DNA from: Halorussus ruber
GTDB lineage: Archaea; Halobacteriota; Halobacteria; Halobacteriales; Haladaptataceae
Length of the DNA stretch: 64,000 nt
Assembly (NCBI RefSeq): GCF_004765785.1
Contig: NZ_ML219769.1
Location: 117,881-181,880 of the forward strand
Reading direction: 5' to 3'
Below the pieces are notes generated by a model. It was not told where the DNA came from. It made no database searches and saw only the letters and a list, made by a program, of their open reading frames with translations. Position 1 is the stretch's first letter. The number at the start of each line of letters is the position of its first letter. The position numbers and the translations under genes are program-made. Below are positions 36,206-44,670 of the stretch, one piece after another.

Positions 36206-37669
36206 TCACAGCCTCCGGTAGATGAACCCGCTGTCCTCGGCCGTCTCGGCCTCGAACATGCCGTTGACGTCCATCAGCACCGGGTCCTCGGCCGCGGCGT
36301 CGGCGACTGCCCCGAGGTCGAGGCGCTCGAACCGGTCGTGGGCGGTCGCCAGCAGGACGCAGTCCGCGCCCTCGAAGCCGAGCGACTCGCGGACCTCGAT
36401 GTCGAAGTGGTCCGCCATCGCCTCGTCGTCGGCGTGGGGGTCGTGACCCACCACGTCGATGTCGTACTCCTCGAGGATGTCGATGACGCCCTCGACCTCC
36501 GAGGTCCGGATGTCGGCGACGTTGGGCTTGTAGGCCAGTCCCAGCACCAGCACCTCGCTCTCGCTGAGGACCTTCCCGGCGTCGTTGAGCGCCTTCAGCG
36601 TGACCTCGCCGACGTGCTTCGGCATGTACTCGTTTATCTCCCGGCCCTTCAGGGTGAGTTTGGGCGTGTAGCCCTGCATCTCCGACCCGTAGGCGAAGTA
36701 GAAGGGGTCGACCGGGATGCAGTGGCCGCCGACCAGTCCGGGCGAGTAGTCGTGGAAGTTCCACTTGGTCCGGGCGGCGTCCAGCACCTCTTGGGTGTCC
36801 AGCCCCATCTGGTGGAATACTATCGAGAGTTCGTTCACCAACGCGATGTTGATGTCCCGCTGGACGTTCTCGATGCACTTTGTGGCCTCCGCGGCCTCGA
36901 TGGAACTCACGCGGTGGACGCCCGCGCCGACGACCGACTCGTAGAGCGCGGCCACGTCGTCCCGCACTTCGGGGTCGTCTGCGCCCACGACTTTGACCAC
37001 CTCGCGCAGGCCGTGGTCGTCGTCGCCCGGCGAGGCCCGCTCGGGGGAGTAGGCGACGTGAAACTCCTCGCCAGCACTCAGTTCCGAGGCCGACTCCAGC
37101 GCCGGAACCAGCACGTCGCGGGTCGCGCCCGGATAGACGGTCGATTCGAGGACGACGGTCGCGCCGGGGGTCAGGTACTCGCCGATGGTTTCGCCCGCCT
37201 GCTCGACGAACCGGAAGTCGGGGTTCTGGAACTCGTCGACTGGCGTCGGCACCGTGATGAAGACGTACTCGGCGTCGGCGATGGCGGTGGGGTCGGCGGT
37301 GAACCGCACGTCGCTCTCGGCAATCGCGGCGTCGCCGACCTCGTTCGTCACGTCGGTCCCGTTCTCCAGTCGGTCGATTCGCTGTTCGTCGATGTCGTAG
37401 CCGACGACGCGCTGTCCCGCGTGGTCGAACTCGACGGCCAGCGGCAGGCCGACGTAGCCCAGTCCCACGAGACAGACGGGCACGGACTTGGGCGGGGTCG
37501 GTGCGCGCTCGCCGGTCGAACTTCGATTGGTCTGTTCGGTCCGGTCAGTCTGGTCGGTTTGGCCGGTCTGGTCGGCTTGTTCGCGCTGGTCAGAAGGGTC
37601 TGTCCGTTCGGGAGGGTCTGTCCGTTCGGGAGGGTCTGTCTGCTCGGTGTTCTCGTTGTACGAACTCAT
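36206..37669 (-). CDS. UDP-N-acetyl sugar 6-dehydrogenase (UDP-GlcNAc/GalNAc type)
   Basis: A 487-residue nucleotide-sugar dehydrogenase. After a low-complexity N-terminus (PPERTDPPERTDP and TDQTDRTEQTN, about 60 residues) comes the NAD-binding motif LVGLGYVGLPLAVEFD, then ITVPTPVDEFQNPD, ESTVYPGAT, and the catalytic cysteine in GGHCIPVDPFY. Members of this branch (TviB/WbpO) oxidise the C6 of UDP-GlcNAc or UDP-GalNAc twice to the uronic acid, using NAD+. The exact sugar is inferred. It starts a four-gene operon and is preceded by the 19-bp promoter element at 58 bp, leaving room for a short leader. The N-terminal extension is encoded by 18-bp tandem repeats (GTCTGTCCGTTCGGGAGG). Confidence 0.88.
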   Translation of the reverse strand: MSSYNENTEQTDPPERTDPPERTDPSDQREQADQTGQTDQTDRTEQTNRSSTGERAPTPPKSVPVCLVGLGYVGLPLAVEFDHAGQRVVGYDIDEQRIDRLENGTDVTNEVGDAAIAESDVRFTADPTAIADAEYVFITVPTPVDEFQNPDFRFVEQAGETIGEYLTPGATVVLESTVYPGATRDVLVPALESASELSAGEEFHVAYSPERASPGDDDHGLREVVKVVGADDPEVRDDVAALYESVVGAGVHRVSSIEAAEATKCIENVQRDINIALVNELSIVFHQMGLDTQEVLDAARTKWNFHDYSPGLVGGHCIPVDPFYFAYGSEMQGYTPKLTLKGREINEYMPKHVGEVTLKALNDAGKVLSESEVLVLGLAYKPNVADIRTSEVEGVIDILEEYDIDVVGHDPHADDEAMADHFDIEVRESLGFEGADCVLLATAHDRFERLDLGAVADAAAEDPVLMDVNGMFEAETAEDSGFIYRRL

Positions 37670-37727
37670 GGTTTTGTGTCGGGGGTGAATCGGCTCTCGT
37701 AATCGTTGCTCAGACGGCGAATCGCCA

Positions 37728-37746
37728 TTACTAAAGAGGGGATAAT
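37728..37746 (-). promoter_or_regulatory. 19-bp promoter element (copy 6, sugar dehydrogenase operon)
   Basis: On the minus strand ATTATCCCCTCTTTAGTAA followed by TGGCG. It ends 58 bp before the ATG at 37669, farther than most copies. Confidence 0.5.
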
Positions 37747-37818
37747 CCGCGGAACGAGGTCGGATTCGGCGGAACTGTTCATCTTGCGGTTCGACCATTC
37801 CTCTCGCGGTCCGACCAC

Positions 37819-38997
37819 TCATCTCGTAGCTCGGCGGACCAGCCGGTCGGTCAACTCGGCCACTTCCTCGCGGACCCGCTTGGACCGCGAGCGGTCGAGT
37901 CGGGCGTCGTCGGCGTCGAGTCCGGCGACGTAGTCCGCGATTTCGTCGGGATTGCGAGAGTGGAGGATGCGGCCCTCCTCGACCATCTGCTGGTCGACCG
38001 ACAGCGGGGTGTTCGGGAAGAACGAGACGGCGGGCTTGCCCATGCAGGCGGCCTCGCGGGCCATCGTCCCCGACCCGGTCAGGACGCACCGCGAGTGGGC
38101 GGCCAACTGGAGGCCGTCGTAGGCACCGTCGGGGACGTGGACGCGCTTGTCGTCGTACCCCGCGGCGTACCCGCGGTCGCCCCGGCCCCGCGGCAGGTAG
38201 ACGACGTTGTAGCCCGCGTCGGTCACGCCGTCGAGAATCCGGGGGACGAGCGAGGAGGCCTCGTCCACGTAGGCCGCGTCGAGGGCCTCGGGTCGGACCA
38301 CGACGTACTGCTCGAAGGGGAGTCGGTCGGTGAACGTCGGGTCCGGGTCGAAGTCGGCGACGTAGATGTCCTCCTTGTAGCCCGAGTAGGTGTACACCGA
38401 GGCCGGGGACGCGCCGTGTTTCTCCAGCTCGCCCACGTCGAAGGCCTCCGGAACCACGGTGTAGGTCGCGCGGGCTTCGAGCCAGTTGTACAGCTCCTCG
38501 GCCCACAGGCCGTCGGCGTAGGCCGTGATGTCGTTGTCCGTGAAGTGGATGGAGGGAATCCCGCGGGCCTTCGAGGCGAGGACGCACATGGCGTTGCGCG
38601 AGGAGAGCGACACGTCGGCCTCGGGGGTGTCGGCCGCGAGTTGGGCGGTCCGGAGCGGGATGCCGACTTTCCGGAGGTGGGGGTTGTCGAAGTCCCGGCC
38701 CCGGACCTCGAAGTCGAAGCCGAGTTGCCGGGCCAGCGCGACCGTCTCGGTCTTCTCGCGCACGGTGGTCTTCACTCGGAGGTCCGACAGCGACTCGACC
38801 AGTCCGTCGAAGAGGAACGGGTGGGAGGGACTCACGAGGTCCACCCACGCCGTGACCGACGCGCTCGCGGTGTCTTCGCTGGCCGTCGTACTCACGCTCA
38901 CGGCGTCTCGTTCGGCTTTCGTACTTCCAGACACCGAATCTCTGTGGGCGCTCTCGTTCTCCGACTCGTCGCCGACCAGCCCGTCGCCGCGGCTCAT
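37819..38997 (-). CDS. DUF354 family protein (GT-B-like)
   Basis: A 392-residue protein. After a Ser/Thr/Ala-rich N-terminus of about 45 residues, the DUF354 fold begins AWVDLVSPSHPFLFDGLVESL and continues with TVREKTETVALARQLGFDFEVRG, IPSIHFTDNDITAYADGLW, YSGYKEDIYVADF and a C-terminal CVLTGSGTMAREAACMGKPAVSFFP, which resembles the donor site of MurG/WecB-like GT-B enzymes. Such genes occur beside wecB/wecC in archaeal and bacterial capsule loci. Its stop lies 73 bp from the next operon's promoter element. The start overlaps the end of wecC by 4 bp. Confidence 0.85.
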   Translation of the reverse strand: MSRGDGLVGDESENESAHRDSVSGSTKAERDAVSVSTTASEDTASASVTAWVDLVSPSHPFLFDGLVESLSDLRVKTTVREKTETVALARQLGFDFEVRGRDFDNPHLRKVGIPLRTAQLAADTPEADVSLSSRNAMCVLASKARGIPSIHFTDNDITAYADGLWAEELYNWLEARATYTVVPEAFDVGELEKHGASPASVYTYSGYKEDIYVADFDPDPTFTDRLPFEQYVVVRPEALDAAYVDEASSLVPRILDGVTDAGYNVVYLPRGRGDRGYAAGYDDKRVHVPDGAYDGLQLAAHSRCVLTGSGTMAREAACMGKPAVSFFPNTPLSVDQQMVEEGRILHSRNPDEIADYVAGLDADDARLDRSRSKRVREEVAELTDRLVRRATR

Positions 38998-40268
38998 ACC
39001 GTCTCGACCTCCGCGCCGACGCCTCGCCAGCGCTCGCGGTCGAGGGCGTCGCAGGCGTCTACGATTACCTCGCCCGCCGTCCGGTCGGTGACGACGCCGG
39101 GCGAGAGCGTTCCGTACTCGTCGTGGTCGGCGGTCACCACGATGGCGTCCGCGTCGTGGGTCACGCCCACGAGCGATTCGAGACTGAAGTCCGAGTCGTT
39201 TCCGAGCGCCGAGTCCGAGACGCGGGGGTCTTGGACGGCGACCTCCGAGACGCCCCGCGACCGGAGCTCCTCGGCGAGCGCGAGGCCCGGACTCCCGCGG
39301 GTGTCGTCCACGTTGCCCTTGTAGGCGACCCCGAGGAGCGCGATTTTCCGGCCGTCGAGTGACCCGAGGCGTCGGGCCAGCACGTCGGCGAGGTAGCCCG
39401 CCATCCCGTCGTTGATTTCCCGGGCGCGCTCGACCAAGTCGAGTCGGTCCGAGTCGTGGCCGAGGAACCACGGGTCCACGGGCAGGCAGTGGCCGCCGAC
39501 GCCGGGGCCGGGGCGGAGAATGTCCACTCGCGGGTGGACGTTGGCGGCTTCGATGACTTCGCGGGAACTGACGCCGTAGTCGTCGGCCACCTTCGCCACC
39601 TCGTTGGCGAGCGCGATGTTCACGTCGCGGAAGGTGTTCTGGGCCAACTTTGCAAACTCGGCGACCGTCGGGTTCGCGGTGGTGACGATGTCGCCGTCCA
39701 CGACCGGTTCGTAGAGTCGCCGGGCGGCCCGCGCGGAGTCGTCGGTGACGCCGCCGACCAGTCGGTCGTTCTCGCGGAGTTCGGCGAGCATGCTGCCCGG
39801 CAAGACCGTCTCCGGGCAGTGGGCCAGCTCGAAGTCGGTTCCGGCGACGAGTTCCGATTTATTAGCGGCCTCGACTTCCTCGCGGAAGGGCCCCGCGGTC
39901 GTCCCCGGCGGGACCGTCGATTCCAGAATCACGGCGTCGCCCGACCGGACCACCTCGCCGATGCTCTCGGCGGCGCTCAGGACGTAGCGCAGGTCCGCCT
40001 CGCGGGCCTCCTCGTCGAAGGGCGTGGGCACGCAGACGAGGTGGTAGTCGGCGGTCGGCACCTCGGCGGCGACTTCGAGAGTGCCGCGCTCTCGGACCTC
40101 GGCGACGAGGTCCGCGAGTTCCGGCTCCTCGATGTGTGAGTCGCCGCCGCGGACGATTTCGCGGACCTCCGAGTCCACGTCGTAGCCGACGACTTCGTGA
40201 CCGGCGTCGGCCAAGACCGCGGCGGTCGGGAGGCCGATGTAGCCCAGCCCGTGGACGCAGACCGTCAT
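38994..40268 (-). CDS. wecC: UDP-N-acetyl-D-mannosamine dehydrogenase
   Basis: A 424-residue NAD-dependent dehydrogenase that oxidises UDP-ManNAc to UDP-ManNAcA. Cofactor motif VHGLGYIGLPTAAVLA (about residues 4-19), the loop CVPTPFDEEAREAD, ESTVPPGTT, and the active-site cysteine in GVGGHCLPVDPWF (about 255-267) with the following FKGNVDD-like C-terminal domain (LLGVAYKGNVDDTRGSP). The wecC rather than general UDP-glucose dehydrogenase assignment rests on the upstream wecB, whose stop overlaps its ATG by one base. Confidence 0.9.
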   Translation of the reverse strand: MTVCVHGLGYIGLPTAAVLADAGHEVVGYDVDSEVREIVRGGDSHIEEPELADLVAEVRERGTLEVAAEVPTADYHLVCVPTPFDEEAREADLRYVLSAAESIGEVVRSGDAVILESTVPPGTTAGPFREEVEAANKSELVAGTDFELAHCPETVLPGSMLAELRENDRLVGGVTDDSARAARRLYEPVVDGDIVTTANPTVAEFAKLAQNTFRDVNIALANEVAKVADDYGVSSREVIEAANVHPRVDILRPGPGVGGHCLPVDPWFLGHDSDRLDLVERAREINDGMAGYLADVLARRLGSLDGRKIALLGVAYKGNVDDTRGSPGLALAEELRSRGVSEVAVQDPRVSDSALGNDSDFSLESLVGVTHDADAIVVTADHDEYGTLSPGVVTDRTAGEVIVDACDALDRERWRGVGAEVETV

Positions 40269-41365
40269 CAGGCCACCTCCTTGGCGACCGTGGCGGCGGA
40301 GGTTTCGAGGATGCGGTCCGCGGCGTCGCCGTCGCCGAAGGGGTTCTCCCACCCGGTGCGGGCCTCGTACATCTCGCGGGCGGCCTCCACGATGCTGGGC
40401 GGGGTCACGCCGCCGAGTCGGTTGGCCCCGACCGCGATGGTCTCGGGGCGCTCGGTGTTCTCCCGCAGGGTGACGCAGGGCACGTCCAGCACGCAGGCCT
40501 CCTCTTGGACGCCGCCCGAGTCGGTCAGAATCAGGCCCGCGTCGCTCTCCAGTCGCAGGAACTCCAAGTAGTCGAGGGGTTCGACGACCCGTATCGAGTC
40601 GGGCACGGGGAGGTCCTCTAGAACCTTTCGTGCGCGCGGGTGAGCCGGGTACACCATCTCCAAGTCGAACTCGCGGGCCACGCGGTCGATGCCGGTCAGG
40701 AGGTCCGCGAACCGGTCGAGGTCGTCCACGTTCTCGGCGCGGTGGAGCGTGACGAGGCCGTACTCGCCCGCCTCGACGCCGAACGCTTCGAGGGCGTCGC
40801 TCCGGTCGGCCGCGATGGAGCGGTGGCGTTCGAGCGCATCGACAACCGTGTTGCCGGTGACCTCGATGCGCTTGCGGGGGATGCCCTCCGCGCGCAGGTT
40901 CTCGGCCGCCGCGGGGGTCGGGGCGAAGAGCCTGTCCGCGGTGTGGTCGCAGATGATGCGATTTATCTCCTCGGGCATCTCCCGGTCGTGGCTCCGGAGT
41001 CCGGCCTCGACGTGGCAGAGTTCGGCGTCGAGTTTGCTCGCGGCGATGGTCCCCGCGAGCGTGGTGTTGGTGTCGCCCTGCACGAGGACGGTCTCGGGGT
41101 CGGCCTCCAGCAGGACCTCTTCGACGCCCGCTATCATATTCCCGGTCTGCTCCCCGTGGGTCGAGGAGCCGACCCCCAGCGTGCGGTCGGGCCGCGGCAG
41201 TTCCAACTCGTCGAAGAACACCTCCGTCAGCTGCGGCGAGTAGTGCTGCCCGGTGTGGACGACGGTGCAGGGAACGTCGCGGCGCTGGCACGTTCGAATG
41301 ACGGGCGCGAGCTTGACGATTTCGGGTCTCGTACCCAGTACGATGGCGATTTGTGACGAGTTCAT
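40268..41365 (-). CDS. wecB: UDP-N-acetylglucosamine 2-epimerase (non-hydrolysing)
   Basis: A 365-residue GT-B-fold epimerase converting UDP-GlcNAc to UDP-ManNAc. Hallmarks: IVLGTRPEIVKLAPVI at the start, HTGQHYSPQLTEVFF, VQGDTNTTLAGTIAA, CHVEAGLRSHDREMPEEINR (catalytic Asp/Glu/His region, about 115-134) and LTDSGGVQEEACVL (about 285). Full family length. First gene of wecB-wecC-DUF354. The leader between the 19-bp promoter element and the ATG is about 65 bp and carries a perfect 8-bp inverted repeat, so regulation in the leader is possible. Confidence 0.94.
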   Translation of the reverse strand: MNSSQIAIVLGTRPEIVKLAPVIRTCQRRDVPCTVVHTGQHYSPQLTEVFFDELELPRPDRTLGVGSSTHGEQTGNMIAGVEEVLLEADPETVLVQGDTNTTLAGTIAASKLDAELCHVEAGLRSHDREMPEEINRIICDHTADRLFAPTPAAAENLRAEGIPRKRIEVTGNTVVDALERHRSIAADRSDALEAFGVEAGEYGLVTLHRAENVDDLDRFADLLTGIDRVAREFDLEMVYPAHPRARKVLEDLPVPDSIRVVEPLDYLEFLRLESDAGLILTDSGGVQEEACVLDVPCVTLRENTERPETIAVGANRLGGVTPPSIVEAAREMYEARTGWENPFGDGDAADRILETSAATVAKEVA

Positions 41366-41381
41366 GCGTATGGTCGGTGAT

Positions 41382-41400
41382 GCGTACGGAGACCGTACGC
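41382..41400 (-). promoter_or_regulatory. Perfect inverted repeat in the wecB leader
   Basis: GCGTACGG-AGA-CCGTACGC, 16 bp up from the wecB ATG and downstream of the promoter element. As RNA it would form a hairpin just before the start codon; as DNA it could be an operator. Confidence 0.45.
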
Positions 41401-41430
41401 GCTCGTCTCTCGGAAACCACGGAAGGGGCT

Positions 41431-41449
41431 TTACTATCCGGCGGGTAAG
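41431..41449 (-). promoter_or_regulatory. 19-bp promoter element (copy 7, wecB operon)
   Basis: On the minus strand CTTACCCGCCGGATAGTAA followed by AGCCCC. It ends about 65 bp before the wecB ATG. Confidence 0.6.
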
Positions 41450-41540
41450 CCAGATTTAGGCGTTCGCTGGTCGATTTAGGGTTTTCAGACCGAGTCGGGG
41501 TGCGCCGGTTCGGCACCCCCAAATCCCGGAGCGATTCCAG

Positions 41541-41559
41541 TTTAGCCCCCGGATAGTAT
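41541..41559 (+). promoter_or_regulatory. 19-bp promoter element (copy 8, regulator operon)
   Basis: TTTAGCCCCCGGATAGTAT followed by TACCC. It ends 28 bp before a small ORF at 41588, but 135 bp before the regulator gene at 41695, so the small ORF is the first gene of this transcript. Confidence 0.6.
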
Positions 41560-41587
41560 TACCCGATTAGCTCGGAATTTAGGAGGT

Positions 41588-41698
41588 ATGAGCGCGGACA
41601 CGCAGTGTTTTAGCTGGCTGGCACCGCGTCGCGGGCCGACGAGAGAGTTCCGGCGCGAAATCGACCGCAGCGACCGCGAAAAGCCGATACCGCGATGA
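41588..41698 (+). CDS. 36-residue leader/small protein upstream of the membrane regulator
   Basis: ATG preceded by a clear Shine-Dalgarno (AGGAGGT, 41581-41587, very close to the ATG). It encodes MSADTQCFSWLAPRRGPTRE and 16 further basic residues, and stops at TGA inside the ATGA that starts the regulator gene at 41695. The 28-bp distance from the promoter element matches the other genes of the group, and the stop/start overlap implies translational coupling. It has no recognisable domain and is unusually basic for a haloarchaeon, so it may act as a coupling leader rather than a stable protein. Confidence 0.5.
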   Translation: MSADTQCFSWLAPRRGPTREFRREIDRSDREKPIPR

Positions 41699-42888
41699 CG
41701 GGGAGTTCGAGTACTGATACGGAGACACGAGACGCCGTGTGGCGGCAGCGCCTCGTCGCGGGACTGCTCGCGGTCGCGTTCGTCGTCCTCGTCGCCGGGG
41801 CGGCCTCTTTTGCGCTTGCCGACGCGACCCCGCCGACGACCGTATCGGCCCAGACGACTCAGACCGACGCCGTGGTTCAGGACGTGTCGGCCTCGGGCGA
41901 GGCGGTCGCCGCGCGCGAGGAGGACACCGTCTACCTCTGGCAGTCGCGGCCCTACTCGCTGACCGTGACCGTCGGTCAGATTGCGACCGCGGGCGAGTAC
42001 CGGATTTGCGCGCTGACCGAGGCGACCGAACTCGACTGCACGAACGCATCGCTCGGGCCGACCGCCGACCCCGAGGTCGGCCTCGACGTGGCGAAATCGA
42101 CCGCGCTCGGCGCGCAGAACGTCACGGTGACGATGGCGCGGGTCGGCGCGAACGAGACGATTGTGGCGAGCCAGTTCCTCCGGATTCACGTCCTCTCGCC
42201 GACCGGCGACTTCGACGCCGACGGCCTGTCCAACCGGGCCGAGCGGCGCGCCGGGACCGACCCCACGAGGGCCGACACCGACCGGGACCTCCTCGGCGAC
42301 GCGACCGAGGCCTCGCTCGGCACCGACCCGACGAACCCCCGGACGGCGGTCGGGTTCGCCGTGGCCGCGATGGTGGTCCTCGGCGTGGCCGTCGCGCTGG
42401 TGTCCCGGTTTGCGCCGGGGGCCGTCGGCGCGCTCCGGCGGCGCTTGGGTGGCGCGCGCTCGGGGGCGGCGAACCGGTCGAACCCGGCCGAGTCGGAACT
42501 GCCGAAGTCGGCGCTTGCCGACTCAGCGCCCGCGGACGCCGACCGGTCGGACCGCGGAGCGACCGCCAGAGGAGACGGGCGCGGATCGGTTTCGACCGAC
42601 GGCGACGGCGAGCGCACCGATGACGCCGAAATCAGGGACGACCCGACGCCGCCGCTCTCGGACCGCGAGCGCGTGATTCAGCTCCTCGAAGACAACGACG
42701 GGAAACTCCCCCAGAGCGACATCGTCTCGGAGACGCCGTGGTCGAAGTCGAAGGTCAGCCGCCTCCTCGCGCGGATGGACGCGCAGGGACAGGTGGTGAA
42801 AATCAGCGCCGGGCGGCAGAACATCATCGTTCTCCCGGGCGAGGAGCCGGTCGAGTTGCAGTCGCTTCGGGACGAGGACGGGAATTGA
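41695..42888 (+). CDS. Membrane-spanning winged-helix regulator with an extracellular thrombospondin type 3-like Ca-binding segment
   Basis: A 397-residue protein: TM1 about 20-42; outer domain 43-215 that ends in a TSP3-like calcium-binding repeat (GDFDADGLSNRAE at 171-183, then DTDRDLLGDATEASLGTDP); TM2 about 219-238; a long Ser/Asp/Arg linker; and a C-terminal winged helix (about 322-385, ERVIQLLEDNDGKLPQSDIV and WSKSKVSRLLARMDAQGQVVKI) of the MarR/DUF7343 kind. The layout suggests a one-component sensor that reads the outside and acts on DNA. It lies divergently from wecB, inside the glycan locus, and its promoter carries the same element as the glycan genes. Confidence 0.82.
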   Translation: MTGSSSTDTETRDAVWRQRLVAGLLAVAFVVLVAGAASFALADATPPTTVSAQTTQTDAVVQDVSASGEAVAAREEDTVYLWQSRPYSLTVTVGQIATAGEYRICALTEATELDCTNASLGPTADPEVGLDVAKSTALGAQNVTVTMARVGANETIVASQFLRIHVLSPTGDFDADGLSNRAERRAGTDPTRADTDRDLLGDATEASLGTDPTNPRTAVGFAVAAMVVLGVAVALVSRFAPGAVGALRRRLGGARSGAANRSNPAESELPKSALADSAPADADRSDRGATARGDGRGSVSTDGDGERTDDAEIRDDPTPPLSDRERVIQLLEDNDGKLPQSDIVSETPWSKSKVSRLLARMDAQGQVVKISAGRQNIIVLPGEEPVELQSLRDEDGN

Positions 42889-42975
42889 CGCGGGACGACG
42901 AGCGGGACTGACTCGCGTGCGCTCTCGACGCTTCGCGGGAGTCGAAACCGAAAGATACGACGCGAGGAGGGCCTC

Positions 42976-43368
42976 TCAGGACTGCTCTTCCATTTGCTGG
43001 AGAATGTGGTCGAGAACCTCGCCGTGTTCGTGTTGCGGACTGAACAGAACGAAGTCCGTGTCCTCGTCGGCCCGGACCGTATGCCCGGGCGGCCAGTAGA
43101 ACATGTCGCCGCCCTCGTCGGCCTCTTCGCTGTCGTCGGCGTAGGTGACGGTCAGCGCGCCGCTCACTACGTATCCCCAGTGCGGTGACTGGCAGCGGTC
43201 GTTTTCCAGCCCTTCCAGAAGCGCAGTGAGGTCGGTCCCTTTCGCTATCGTGAAATGCTCAGCGGCCATGTTTCCGTAGTCGGTCGCGTCGCCGAAGTCG
43301 GGTTGGTGTTGCGCCACGGCGTTCGGACTGTCGATTTTGGTCGGAATGTCTTCCTTCGCTACTTTCAT
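42976..43368 (-). CDS. Cupin-domain protein
   Basis: A 130-residue single-domain cupin. The two-motif barrel is visible: SPHWGYVVSGALTVTYAD (first motif, metal His) and DMFYWPPGHTVRADEDTDFVLFSPQHEHGE (second motif with PPGH). A small-molecule or metal-binding role is likely but unspecified. A Shine-Dalgarno GGAGGAG lies 5 bp before the ATG at 43368, which decides the start; the frame is open further upstream without cupin character. Confidence 0.8.
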   Translation of the reverse strand: MKVAKEDIPTKIDSPNAVAQHQPDFGDATDYGNMAAEHFTIAKGTDLTALLEGLENDRCQSPHWGYVVSGALTVTYADDSEEADEGGDMFYWPPGHTVRADEDTDFVLFSPQHEHGEVLDHILQQMEEQS

Positions 43369-43630
43369 GGGTCTCCTCCGGGTCAAGCACTCGATTCGAC
43401 ACGATGGCGTCTCGCCTCCGTGGCGTCTCCTCGGGTACTCCGAGTACACTTCACCGCGCACATCGTTAGCTGTTACCATCCACCACATAGAATCCCAGTA
43501 GCGTCACGTCGCCCGCTCGCGGTGAACGTCGGCAAGCAATTTATGGAATCGCTAAAGACATATACTTATTGCTAAAGGAAATGTAAGTCTGTCTCCTTTT
43601 CTGCCTCCCTCTCTCGCTCGCGTCGAGACC

Positions 43631-44509
43631 TCAGTAGTCGGTCGCGCGCCGGAGTTGCCGCTTGGTGGCCGCGAAGTCCACCGTCGGCGCGGTGATCGCG
43701 GCGTCGGTCACGACCCGCGGGACGGTGGCGATGCCCTGCTCGGCGGCCGCCTTCGTGGTGGCACGCACTCTCTCGCGGTGCGCGCCGGTCAACAGCGCGT
43801 TCTCGACGGCTCCGGACTTGACCCCGGCGGACTTGGCGAACCGGCTGAGCCTGTCGGGGGTCGCCCAGTCGTACTTCTCCGGCGGCTGGTTGGTGAACAC
43901 CGACGAGAAGTACTGCCAGTACTTGCGGGGCGAGGAGTTCCAGACTTCGAGTCCGGCCCGCGCGGCCCGCGGCGCGTCCGGGCCGAGGAACGGCTCGCCG
44001 TCGAGGTAGCTCAGCGCCCGGAACTCCAGCGCCACGTCGCCGGGTTTGACGAACTCCTCGACCACGTCGCCGAGCATCTGGAGGACGAACTCCTGGGTGT
44101 AAGGGCACTTCCAGTTGCCGTAGAGGACCGCGGTCGCGTCGGCGTCCGCCGAGCCGAGGCGGGCGTAGTCGTACCGGCCGGGGTCGCTCGGGACGAGCGA
44201 TTTCGGGAGCTTCACCGCGGGCTTCTCGATTGTGACGCGGCCGAGCGCCTCCTCGTCGGTCGTCCCGTCGGCGTCACCCGGTCGTGAGACGTTGCCCTCC
44301 GAGGAGTTCCCGGCGGTGGTCTGTTCGCCCGTCGTCTCGTTCATCGCCTGCGCTGTCGTCTCGTTCGGCTGGGTGTAGCTCGTCGGCGGTGCCTCTGTCG
44401 TCGTCGGGTCGGGGCCGTCGGCGGTCTCCTCGACGACGTTCGCACAGCCAGCGAACGACGTGAGAAGCGCCGAACCGACCGCGCCCAGCAGTTTACGGCG
44501 GTCAGACAC
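43631..44509 (-). CDS. DsbA-like thioredoxin-fold lipoprotein
   Basis: A 292-residue exported protein from a GTG start. Tat-like signal (DRRKLLGAVGSALLTSFAGC) with lipobox, then a Thr/Asn/Glu-rich linker to about residue 95, then a DsbA-type thioredoxin fold. The active-site region is LYGNWKCPYTQEFVLQML (about 128-145): a single-cysteine CPYT variant rather than CxxC. It ends with the cis-Pro segment GIATVPRVVTD. With one cysteine it may act as a monothiol exchange or holdase-like protein at the cell surface. The 19-bp promoter element lies 26 bp before the GTG, which supports this start over longer alternatives. Confidence 0.82.
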   Translation of the reverse strand: MSDRRKLLGAVGSALLTSFAGCANVVEETADGPDPTTTEAPPTSYTQPNETTAQAMNETTGEQTTAGNSSEGNVSRPGDADGTTDEEALGRVTIEKPAVKLPKSLVPSDPGRYDYARLGSADADATAVLYGNWKCPYTQEFVLQMLGDVVEEFVKPGDVALEFRALSYLDGEPFLGPDAPRAARAGLEVWNSSPRKYWQYFSSVFTNQPPEKYDWATPDRLSRFAKSAGVKSGAVENALLTGAHRERVRATTKAAAEQGIATVPRVVTDAAITAPTVDFAATKRQLRRATDY

Positions 44510-44535
44510 GAGACGAGAGTCGGTCCGAACGCCAT

Positions 44536-44554
44536 TTACTATCGACCGGCTAAG
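44536..44554 (-). promoter_or_regulatory. 19-bp promoter element (copy 9, DsbA-like gene)
   Basis: On the minus strand CTTAGCCGGTCGATAGTAA followed by ATGGCG. It ends 26 bp before the GTG at 44509. Confidence 0.6.
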
Positions 44555-44576
44555 CGATTCGGGGTTTTGGATGAGT

Positions 44577-44670
44577 AACCGCAGGAACAGACGAGACAGC
44601 AGAAGCCTCGAAAGCCCTCGCGCTCGAAACCGCAGGAGCAAACCGGACAGCAACGGCCTCGAAAGCCCTC
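44577..44670 (+). repeat. 51-bp tandem repeat adjoining palindromic element B
   Basis: The block AACCGCAGGA...GACAGCA...CTCGAAAGCCCTCGCGC occurs at 44577 and again at 44628, period 51 bp with a few differences. The second unit runs straight into the palindromic element, whose conserved right flank (CTCGAAAGCCCTCGCG) is part of the unit. Confidence 0.7.

Noticed and set aside
36206..38848. An 880-codon continuous frame suggesting a fusion of the sugar dehydrogenase with an upstream domain
   Set aside because: Upstream of 37669 the frame is Arg/Pro-rich shadow of the DUF354 gene and crosses a promoter element; the true gene begins at 37669.
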